Assembly: GCA_937936355.1 (NCBI GenBank)
Contig: CALDDM010000024.1
Coordinates: forward strand, 1-38,604
Length of the DNA stretch: 38,604 nucleotides
Direction of reading: 5' to 3'
Source: Minisyncoccota bacterium
Lineage (GTDB): Bacteria; Patescibacteriota; Minisyncoccia; Moranbacterales; GCA-2747515
Positions 15,329 through 21,709 of the stretch are shown here, piece after piece; the stretch's first letter is position 1; each line of letters starts with the position of its first letter. The notes beneath the pieces were generated by a model. That model did not search any database. It saw only the letters and a program-made list of their open reading frames with translations, and was not told the origin of the DNA. A program made the position numbers and the translations under genes.

Positions 15329-15477
15329 GTGAACCCACGTATTGCAACTTGGAACACCTTTATAGCAGAATTGAGGAAATGGCACAGTATTCTATCACCA
15401 CAAAACATCTGAATATCCCAGAAATAACGCCTTTTATTACAATGCCTTTGTTTCATTAATACATACAGCACTTAAAT
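15329..15477 (-). repeat. module A, second extended copy
   Basis: About 149 bp aligned over its whole length with 7671-7819, including the distal part CTGAATATCCCAGAAATAA and AATACATACAG. It ends about 40 bp past the stop of the 15516 lipoprotein gene. Confidence 0.8.
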
Positions 15478-15515
15478 TTTATAGGCACATAAGAAATATG
15501 AAACTAAAAGAATCT

Positions 15516-16178
15516 TTATAGAAAACGAAAGCTATCAAGCATCTTTCTAAGAGAAGGTGCATGATCACTATTAGTGCAATACACAGAAATTAGACTGTCA
15601 GACACACTCCACGAAGTTGGTGGCTTTGAAATTCTTAATCCTGAAGAGTTACTCGTACCAGCGGGAGGAATTTTGCACTCGCTTCCATCGCTCCCTTGAA
15701 TACTGCCAAAAAGATCTTTATTCGGAAGCTTGGAATCCGTGACGACAGATGCGAACCTGCCAGCAAAGTCAAAGCCATCTGTTAATTCTGATTCGTATAA
15801 AGACTCTTGAAAACGTCCGCTTGGAGATATGCCTATACCATATGCTGATATGCAGTCTGAAGAATCATTGCCACAAAGCTCAATTAACCTAAATCTTGTA
15901 CCTGGACCATCAGGGACCTCTTGAACTTCAAAGCTCTCTGGATGCATAATAGAAAAACCGTACTCCTCATTAGTGTAGGTATTCCAGCCTGTTACATCAA
16001 ATTCTTCTACTTCTTTTATGATTGCATTTATTTTCTCAGTATCATTTGACGCATCAACAGTCTCTGGTTCTTGTGTTATTTTTGGAATGGTATTTACTGG
16101 TACATTATTTACAACATCATTCCCAGTACAACCTGTGAGGATACCCATAACTGCTAGCGCAAGAAAAGTATTTTTCAT
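15516..16178 (-). CDS. lipoprotein, paralogue 2 of 3 (PsbP-like)
   Basis: MKNTFLALAVMGILTGCTGN is a lipoprotein signal with lipobox LTGC (Cys17). After an acidic linker, the segment WNTYTNEEYGFSIMHPESF matches the start of PsbP/Mog1-like domains (aromatic-Gly-Phe-Ser-Ile-x-x-Pro). Four or five Cys in the mature part could pair. The TGCTGNDV start links it to the lipoproteins at 8118 and 16525, but the mature domains have diverged. Its 3' UTR carries the extended module A also found after the small secreted-protein gene. Confidence 0.7.
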   Translation of the reverse strand: MKNTFLALAVMGILTGCTGNDVVNNVPVNTIPKITQEPETVDASNDTEKINAIIKEVEEFDVTGWNTYTNEEYGFSIMHPESFEVQEVPDGPGTRFRLIELCGNDSSDCISAYGIGISPSGRFQESLYESELTDGFDFAGRFASVVTDSKLPNKDLFGSIQGSDGSECKIPPAGTSNSSGLRISKPPTSWSVSDSLISVYCTNSDHAPSLRKMLDSFRFL

Positions 16179-16352
16179 AGAATTTCTTTGAGATTTACAA
16201 TGAAGTACCCTTTAATATAGACTTTATCATACTATATCAATAATTCTGTTTCAATTTACTGTGAGGGATTGAGGGGCTTTTTTTTTAGTCTGGGGTAAAC
16301 TCGCCTTATTTTTGTGAAGGTGGTCAATTTTATGCCCATGATTACTTAAATA

Positions 16353-16452
16353 GACGTTCATGACTTACAACACCCCCACCCTACACCACACGGGGTTTTT
16401 TGGTTTTGTGTGTTCGGGTATAAGGATATGGATAATTTGCAATGGTGCGTAC
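16353..16452. repeat. module D copy 1 and a short repeat F
   Basis: The 345-bp gap 16179-16524 has no supported gene. GACGTTCATGACTTACAACAC (16353-16373) recurs with one change at 19163-19183 and in both places precedes a C-rich stretch and GGGGTTTTTTGG. ATGGATAATTTGCAATGGTG (about 16428-16447) resembles 26145-26164. Short plus-strand frames here (under 30 codons) are too weak to call. Confidence 0.4.
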
Positions 16453-16524
16453 AGCTGATTATCAGCTACGAAAGCACTTAGTCGAGATGATCCAGGATTC
16501 ACTAACACGACAAGGGGAAGTCAC

Positions 16525-17175
16525 TTAGTTCGCTACTTTCATAGATTGTAGCATTGCCATAATGTCTCGATCCTGATCTTGGGTTACTGGATCTGTAAAT
16601 GATACCCATTTTATTACATATATAAATTCGCTCTCTGGAAAAAATACAATAGCCTGACGACCAAATTGACTTCCCTCTTGGCTTTTTGTTGTATTCGTAT
16701 AGATCTTCTTTCCTGGCATCTCGATTATCTGAGTATCTGGAATGTTAGTCCACTTCATTTCTTTCTGTAGAACTATATCATTTGCATTAGCAGAGCTATT
16801 CAGAAATTCTTCAAAATTTGCAAATCTCTCTTTGTTTAGAAGAAATCGTATATTGAAACTTTTTCCATGTATAAAATTAAATTGGACAGCTTTTTCCAAT
16901 CTTGGATTATTTTCAAAGTTGTCGCCTTCATCAAGATTCGCTATTTCGATATTCAAATCTGTTACTTCTGGATATTTAATCTGAAAGTTATGTGATTCAT
17001 CAGTGTACACCTCCCATTCTGTTGTATCTATTCCCTCTGTATTATCAAGTCCAATTGTCACTGGTCGTTGCTCTATTTCTGGAACAAATTTTACAGACAC
17101 ATCTTTTTCAACGTCATTTCCAGTACAACCTACGAGGATGACGATGGCTGGTAAAGAAAGAAGGCTTTTTTTCAT
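16525..17175 (-). CDS. lipoprotein, paralogue 3 of 3 (PsbP-like)
   Basis: The ATG at 17175 gives MKKSLLSLPAIVILVGC with lipobox LVGC, nearly the same signal as the 8118 gene; a TTG nine bases upstream is less likely. The mature part runs through an acidic linker to WEVYTDESHNFQIKYPEV, a PsbP/Mog1-like domain start, then alternating strands. There are no Cys besides the lipidated one. The start lies six bases after the stop of the 17181-17456 gene, implying co-transcription with the small membrane proteins. Role unknown. Confidence 0.7.
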   Translation of the reverse strand: MKKSLLSLPAIVILVGCTGNDVEKDVSVKFVPEIEQRPVTIGLDNTEGIDTTEWEVYTDESHNFQIKYPEVTDLNIEIANLDEGDNFENNPRLEKAVQFNFIHGKSFNIRFLLNKERFANFEEFLNSSANANDIVLQKEMKWTNIPDTQIIEMPGKKIYTNTTKSQEGSQFGRQAIVFFPESEFIYVIKWVSFTDPVTQDQDRDIMAMLQSMKVAN

Positions 17176-17180
17176 AAGAT

Positions 17181-17456
17181 TCAACGATTTAAGAATAAAA
17201 TAACTCTATAATGCCAATCACTTGCACCCATTTTATGTAAGCAAAAATTTGTGGCATCATTTTCTACCAGAGATCCATTGACTACGCTATAACACTCATA
17301 AGCCAATGAAAGATTATAGCCGATATAAAGACTGGTGCATACCATGAATATAGACGTAACTGCGTATGCTGCGTACTTTACACCATACTTTTTATAGATA
17401 AAGAATACTGGGACAATCAAGGAGAATACAGCATATAAAAGTATGTATTTAAGCAT
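17181..17456 (-). CDS. small membrane protein, three hydrophobic segments
   Basis: A 91-residue protein with hydrophobic stretches at about 2-20 and 28-47, then a Cys-containing loop (YECYSVVNGSL and FCLHKMGASDW) and a final hydrophobic end. No family recognised. It lies in the series of small membrane proteins (17181-19052) and directly precedes the third lipoprotein. Confidence 0.5.
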   Translation of the reverse strand: MLKYILLYAVFSLIVPVFFIYKKYGVKYAAYAVTSIFMVCTSLYIGYNLSLAYECYSVVNGSLVENDATNFCLHKMGASDWHYRVILFLNR

Positions 17457-17542
17457 TCTACAGAGATTAATATTATATATCGCAGTATAGCAGAAAGCCA
17501 GATGATTTAATCACTTCCAATTACCCTGTGAAACAGATGTGT

Positions 17543-18037
17543 CTATTCGTTCAATAACCTCCTCAGCGAAAAGTATAAAAAAGAGAGTGATGAGACATGA
17601 AGACCTATCAACGTCATTGATGTGATACTGACATCCTGATAGCTGAGTAATCGTACCACGATATTTCTATAAGCGTTTTCTGCATGAAAAGGAATGTTAA
17701 GTGAGCCAGAGAAGCCTGGGTCAATCAAAAAATAGAATGAGATACTAAAACATATGGCCACATAAAGGAGAAAGTAGTTTCTGATAATGTGCCACCGCTT
17801 CTTTGTGTCAAACAATTTGCCTAGTACAAAAAATACCACAAGAAGTATAAGTGTTCCGATGATATAAGAAAGAGTGAAGAAAACTAAAGGCGACATGAGG
17901 CCCGGAGCTGGATTGTCGTAGCCTAGCACAAAGAAGCTAGATCCTAAGTAAAGTAGCCCAACAAAGGTTGCTGCGCTTACCATCAGAATAAAAGAGAGAA
18001 TGGGATAATAGTTACGTAAAGTAAACATAGACACCAT
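17543..18037 (-). CDS. four-helix membrane protein of a local family, member 1
   Basis: A 164-residue protein with four hydrophobic segments (about 10-32, 50-74, 88-106, 135-155). The loop NIPFHAENAYRNI before the last helix resembles VPFHAVGNPFLYI in the protein at 18510-19052, and the order of helices and loops is the same, so they look paralogous. Function unknown. It starts about 30 bp after the preceding gene. Confidence 0.55.
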   Translation of the reverse strand: MVSMFTLRNYYPILSFILMVSAATFVGLLYLGSSFFVLGYDNPAPGLMSPLVFFTLSYIIGTLILLVVFFVLGKLFDTKKRWHIIRNYFLLYVAICFSISFYFLIDPGFSGSLNIPFHAENAYRNIVVRLLSYQDVSITSMTLIGLHVSSLSFLYFSLRRLLNE

Positions 18038-18067
18038 TAAATGATTACAACACTTATTCTTGAATAT

Positions 18068-18499
18068 TTACTTTTGATTTTTCCACATAAATACAAACAT
18101 CATAAAGCTGAATGCTGGTACTGCAAAATGTGGTACAAATGCATTAAATGATCGACTGTATGACTCTCCCGTAAGGTAAAGACTGCTTACAGAATTCATA
18201 AATACAGACTCAAAAAAGGAAGCTGCCAAGAACAATACTATAGTTGTCGCGTAAGAAATGACTAAGCTCACGCCTTGTTTTTGCAATTTTTTTGCAACCC
18301 ACACTATCAGAAAGCTAGTCAATATAGTTGAAATCATTAATCCAACGATATAATAAGGGAAAGCTGATGCATATTCCACCTCATCACTCACAACTTTAGC
18401 ACTGAGTAGTGCTGGTACATAGCTTGCTACATTTATGAGATGCGCAGAAAAATATACTATAAAAGCGTAGGTTGTGATTTTTATTATTTTTCTAGTCAT
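18068..18499 (-). CDS. four-helix membrane protein of a local family, member 2
   Basis: A 143-residue protein with four hydrophobic segments (about 8-30, 45-67, 78-98, 120-138). FNAFVPHFAVPAFSF before the last helix sits where its neighbours carry their PFHA loop. The ATG is 10 bp after the previous gene's stop. Function unknown. Confidence 0.55.
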   Translation of the reverse strand: MTRKIIKITTYAFIVYFSAHLINVASYVPALLSAKVVSDEVEYASAFPYYIVGLMISTILTSFLIVWVAKKLQKQGVSLVISYATTIVLFLAASFFESVFMNSVSSLYLTGESYSRSFNAFVPHFAVPAFSFMMFVFMWKNQK

Positions 18500-18509
18500 A
18501 ATATGATAT

Positions 18510-19052
18510 TCATCTGTACTTCTTTAAGGCTACGTATATACCAACCAATGAGAGAATATTCATTACTGATAACAAGAATTGAAAGACCGGAGAATTATAT
18601 GGTCCAATATAAAGAAAGGGATTGCCAACTGCATGAAATGGCACCCCTAATGCGGAATTTTGTAGATAGATGAACTTTGTTATCAGGGCGATAAGTACAC
18701 ATATTAGGGTGTATATAAGGAATGCCGTTCGAATACTACTCCAACTTTTATCACTATTACATAGGATAATAATTTTCGAGAATGCCCAGTATATTGCAAC
18801 GCTTACTGTAATGTAGACCATCACAGATAACATCATCCCATAAAATGTCGAGAGTGTTCGTGTTGAAAAATCTGTGATAACAAAAACAAAGGCAAAACCT
18901 GCGAAACCCAGAATAGCTGATGATACACTCATCAGGAAAGAAAGTGTTAATATCTTCTTTATACGCATAGAAACTTTACTTATATCCCAACCACTTCTCA
19001 TTCCTTTCAGCGAAAGGTGTGTGTATCCTACTAGAGACAAAACATTTGTCAA
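18510..19052 (-). CDS. four-helix membrane protein of a local family, member 3
   Basis: A 180-residue frame; the first membrane segment only begins near residue 33, so the true start may be the ATG at 18968 (MRIKKILTLSFLMS) or 19001 rather than 19052. Four helices and the VPFHAVGNPFLYI loop tie it to the two proteins that follow it. First gene of the membrane-protein series; the upstream boundary is the strong hairpin at 19237-19268. Confidence 0.5.
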   Translation of the reverse strand: MTNVLSLVGYTHLSLKGMRSGWDISKVSMRIKKILTLSFLMSVSSAILGFAGFAFVFVITDFSTRTLSTFYGMMLSVMVYITVSVAIYWAFSKIIILCNSDKSWSSIRTAFLIYTLICVLIALITKFIYLQNSALGVPFHAVGNPFLYIGPYNSPVFQFLLSVMNILSLVGIYVALKKYR

Positions 19053-19162
19053 TGTGAAAGATCTCCAAATGTGGATGCACTTTCACTCACTTAAACACCA
19101 GTGTTTTCCACTACCGCTCATACAGCAGTATTTCCTACAGCACAACTAACACCCCTCTTTCT

Positions 19163-19183
19163 GACGTTCATGATTTACAACAC
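19163..19183. repeat. module D copy 2
   Basis: GACGTTCATGATTTACAACAC, one base different from 16353-16373. The gap 19053-19435 otherwise holds only the terminator and module B described next. Confidence 0.45.
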
Positions 19184-19236
19184 TTTCACTCATTCCCCAT
19201 GTGGTTGGATTCTCCTACTCTGTTGTAATTTTCGCA

Positions 19237-19268
19237 CCAAAAAACCCCTCAACAAAGGGGTTTTTTGG
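19237..19268. terminator. strong bidirectional hairpin
   Basis: A perfect 12-bp stem (CCAAAAAACCCC with GGGGTTTTTTGG) around an 8-nt loop. It follows module B copy 4 in minus-strand order. Confidence 0.75.
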
Positions 19269-19272
19269 TAAT

Positions 19273-19345
19273 GTAGCCCCACTCCAAATGCGTATCTTTC
19301 CGAACTTTGTTTTAAGCGAGAATATATTCAAAAATCCGCAAAGGA
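19273..19345 (-). repeat. module B copy 4 (diverged)
   Basis: GTAGCCCCACTCCAAATGCG then TCTTTCCGAACTTTG and AAGCGAGAATATATTC, in register with module B copy 1. No coding region now lies on its upstream minus-strand side, so the gene it belonged to may be lost. Confidence 0.5.
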
Positions 19346-19435
19346 TTTAGCTGCCATTAATTTCCATATTTAGGTCAAGATTGACTAATGCCCCTTTAGT
19401 GCTAGACTGTCAACGTAAAATGCAATTACACATAC

Positions 19436-20152
19436 ATGAGATCTTTTCTGCAATTTCTTCATTTACCATCTTTCATAGCAGTATTCACACTTCTCAGCTT
19501 TCTATACATGCAATTAAGTCATAGTGATGCAGATAACTTCACTCCGTTTTATGAATTACGTCGAGTATTTATTTTTTCACTTTTTGTATGGCTATTTTTA
19601 TCCGCAATAACTTATCTCATATCCAAAAAACTCCCGAAAATTTCTTACATGCGACACCTTCTCAGCTTCTTGAGTCTTATCATTAGCGTCTTTTTCGTTG
19701 TAAAAATCATGGCACTATTTCCCACAATGAGACTCACCACAGGCACATTAGACTTTGAAACTTTTATGACATGTCATACTGGGACGCGTGAGTTTTTTAG
19801 TCATGACGAATTTGCCTATCGAATAACGAAGGATGCAGTCTGTATACCCCGTAATTTTTGTCCAGATTTTGCAAAATACTTCACTTGTGGAGGTGTTACC
19901 ACTTGGCCTCAGAACAGTATGGGATACATGCCGATTATTGGTATAGAGAACTTTTCCGCTGTCCGAAATGAAAGGCTTTCAGACAAGAAGTACCCTCACT
20001 GGATTATTGATATAGATGATCAATCGTATTTCTGGTCTAGACATAGAGCATCTTCTAGGTTTTTCCCGATTGACCCAGGGACTTTTAAGTATCTAGGGGG
20101 TGACAAGTATCAAGACAAAGATGGTTTAATAGTAGGTAACACTCGGAAATAA
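19436..20152 (+). CDS. membrane protein with three N-terminal helices and a soluble C-terminal domain
   Basis: A 238-residue protein with hydrophobic segments at about 8-26, 42-62 and 75-98, then a roughly 135-residue soluble part with five Cys (including MTCHTGTREFF, CIPRNFCPDF and YFTCGGV). The tail DKYQDKDGLIVG resembles DKNHVYYDGKII-type repeats of small envelope proteins, but no family is certain. The Cys-rich soluble part is probably outside the cell. A plus-strand gene converging on the toxin-antitoxin operon, ended by the shared hairpin at 20176-20204. Confidence 0.6.
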   Translation: MRSFLQFLHLPSFIAVFTLLSFLYMQLSHSDADNFTPFYELRRVFIFSLFVWLFLSAITYLISKKLPKISYMRHLLSFLSLIISVFFVVKIMALFPTMRLTTGTLDFETFMTCHTGTREFFSHDEFAYRITKDAVCIPRNFCPDFAKYFTCGGVTTWPQNSMGYMPIIGIENFSAVRNERLSDKKYPHWIIDIDDQSYFWSRHRASSRFFPIDPGTFKYLGGDKYQDKDGLIVGNTRK

Positions 20153-20175
20153 TTTAGAACACTCTTTTGAGTCAA

Positions 20176-20204
20176 CCAAAAAATCCCTCTGTGAAGGGAT
20201 TTCT
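20176..20204. terminator. bidirectional terminator between convergent genes
   Basis: AAATCCCT and AGGGATTT arms with a 6-nt loop. It is 24 bp after the plus-strand stop and just past module A of the minus-strand operon. Confidence 0.7.
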
Positions 20205-20210
20205 GGGCTA

Positions 20211-20265
20211 GTAGCCTGTAAGTTTGCAATTTGTAACATTTTTATAGCAGAATTGAGGAAATGGC
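20211..20265 (-). repeat. module A, diverged copy
   Basis: GTAGCCTGTAAGTTTGCAAT, then TTTATAGCAGAATTGAGGAAATGGCAG identical to the 15329 copy at its far end. It sits between the 20323-20481 ORF and the terminator. Confidence 0.6.
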
Positions 20266-20322
20266 AGTCTGTTTTTAGTACTTAGTCTGAGATTGACTCA
20301 GTTGAGACTATCTTGATTTCTC

Positions 20323-20481
20323 CTATTTTTTTATGCTGAAAGTGATTCTGTCATGTTCATCACGTCCATATTCTCTTTTAGCATCTATTAAAACATATCG
20401 ACATACTCCTGCAATCACAAAGGACGAGAACCATTGCTCGGAGCCGCCCCAGTAGACCCATCTTTCGAAAAGATTATGCAA
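20323..20481 (-). CDS. possible small third gene of the Panacea operon (52 residues)
   Basis: A TTG at 20481 overlaps the end of the preceding toxin gene by eight bases and opens a 52-residue frame beginning MHNLFERWVYWGGSEQWFSS and ending ITFSIKK. Its composition (many Trp and Tyr, then a charged tail YGRDEHDR) looks like real protein and the frame ends just before module A and the terminator, where a coding end is expected. No clear ribosome binding site; translational coupling is possible. Alternatively it is the remnant of a larger gene. Confidence 0.4.
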   Translation of the reverse strand: MHNLFERWVYWGGSEQWFSSFVIAGVCRYVLIDAKREYGRDEHDRITFSIKK

Positions 20482-20938
20482 TCTTACATTTTTCAACTAT
20501 TTTAGCGTGCTTTTTTATTACAAGGTGAGATTGAACAATTTGGCTCTGAATCTGTTTTATATACTCAGCGGAGATTTGCGGTTTACACCTAAAATACTCG
20601 CCATCTTGCTCACATTTATACACAAGCTGATCAATGGAAATCTCTTCGATTTCGCTCACAATAAAAAATGTGTCACATGAAAGCGGCCCGTAATCATCTG
20701 CACCTAACTCGAAAAGGTCACTGGAAAGATCATCAGACTGCATAAATATAGAGAACGACTGTGAAGTTGCACTCAAAACATATAGCAGATCATCTTTATG
20801 AGCAACTATTACCTTGAAGTGTGGCTTATCTCCCTTATAAGTCTCATCACAATACATAAAAACGGTCCCGCAGGGAGATCCGCCTAGATGTTCTTGAATT
20901 GCATTTATACATTCTTCCCTATTCATCAGCTCGATCAT
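20474..20938 (-). CDS. putative toxin of a Panacea-type toxin-antitoxin pair
   Basis: A 154-residue cytoplasmic protein encoded directly behind a Panacea-domain gene; the ATG overlaps the antitoxin's TGA by four bases (ATGA), which implies tight coupling. The N-terminal half (GTVFMYCDETYKGDKPHF, KVIVAHKDDLLYVLSAT) reads like the small beta-barrel opening of PemK/MazF-like toxins, but the match is weak. The C-terminal third (from about 120) is a charged helix. Role as toxin rests mainly on gene order. Confidence 0.55.
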   Translation of the reverse strand: MIELMNREECINAIQEHLGGSPCGTVFMYCDETYKGDKPHFKVIVAHKDDLLYVLSATSQSFSIFMQSDDLSSDLFELGADDYGPLSCDTFFIVSEIEEISIDQLVYKCEQDGEYFRCKPQISAEYIKQIQSQIVQSHLVIKKHAKIVEKCKIA

Positions 20939-21552
20939 CCTTGAGTAAATAACTTCTCTCTAGTCTGAATAAAATACCTCATTTTTAGTGCTAGATCTTC
21001 TTTGTCTGGATTAAAGAATTGATCAAGTTCAGGTGATTGTCCTTTTAAGAAAAAATCAATAATCTCCATTTGGGCATATTTCTTATTCACACCATCTACT
21101 CCATGTCTATACCACTCTTGGAATTTGTGCGTTATTTCGTCACAGAGGTGCCACTTATCTTCTTGACCAAATTTCTGATACACATCGACCAGTGAATCTA
21201 CTTCTGCCTTAGAAAAGTAATCCTCATCAAAATTCATTCTTGAGGTAATATTCCAAGAATCTTCGTCTTCCGCTCCTAGATATTTTTTGCAGTATTCAAG
21301 GGGGGCTGGAAAGTCGTCGCTGTCCATCTCTTGCTTTACTATGCCCTCAGCCATATTCTTAGTCGCAGAAGGAACTGGACCATTTTTCAAGGCCGCATAT
21401 CTATCATTGGTAATCATACGACCATAGCGGCAAAGCATCAACTTATCTGCAAGATAAACAAGCTTTAAGGCCTTTATATAGTCGATTTGACCACCTTCCT
21501 TGATCGCGAAGAAGTTGATAACTTGTACAATCTTTTGCATGTCTATTTTCAT
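20935..21552 (-). CDS. Panacea/SocA-domain antitoxin
   Basis: A 205-residue protein with the Panacea (SocA-like) domain over about residues 5-150: INFFAIKEGGQIDYIKALKLVYLADK, then RYGRMITNDRYAALKNGPVPS, the GPVPS/T block being diagnostic. In known PanAT pairs this domain neutralises very different toxins by direct contact. It is the first gene of its operon, with a consensus promoter immediately upstream, and overlaps the putative toxin by four bases. Confidence 0.85.
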   Translation of the reverse strand: MKIDMQKIVQVINFFAIKEGGQIDYIKALKLVYLADKLMLCRYGRMITNDRYAALKNGPVPSATKNMAEGIVKQEMDSDDFPAPLEYCKKYLGAEDEDSWNITSRMNFDEDYFSKAEVDSLVDVYQKFGQEDKWHLCDEITHKFQEWYRHGVDGVNKKYAQMEIIDFFLKGQSPELDQFFNPDKEDLALKMRYFIQTREKLFTQG

Positions 21553-21591
21553 AGTACTATTCTAGCATAAACAATAATATCTTGACTGTGG

Positions 21592-21620
21592 ATAGTATAT
21601 AAGTATTTTGATTATGTCAA
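21592..21620 (-). promoter_or_regulatory. sigma70-like promoter of the Panacea operon
   Basis: Consensus TTGACA (21615-21620) and TACTAT (21592-21597) separated by 17 bases on the minus strand, about 40 bp before the ATG. Confidence 0.65.
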
Positions 21621-21631
21621 TAATATATAGA

Positions 21632-21665
21632 AAAACCCACCCGACAATTGCTGTCGAGTGGATAT
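21632..21665 (-). terminator. terminator of the 21710-25348 operon
   Basis: A nine-pair stem (CCAC and CGACA with TGTCG and GTGG, one C-A mismatch) around ATTGC, followed on the minus strand by GGTTTTTC. It lies between the large secreted protein and the Panacea promoter. Confidence 0.65.
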
Positions 21666-21709
21666 TTTTACTTCACGTCAGTGCGTTGCACAAAGACGCT
21701 TCACGATAC

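Noticed and set aside
16428-16526. Short plus-strand ORF (MVRTADYQLRKHLVEM...)
   Set aside because: Under 30 codons, no ribosome binding site, no family; partly overlaps the repeat F string.
7671-20265. Integron attC sites or CRISPR repeats
   Set aside because: The modules lack attC-type R and L boxes, no integron integrase is seen, copies are not regularly spaced, and there are no unique spacers of constant length or cas genes.
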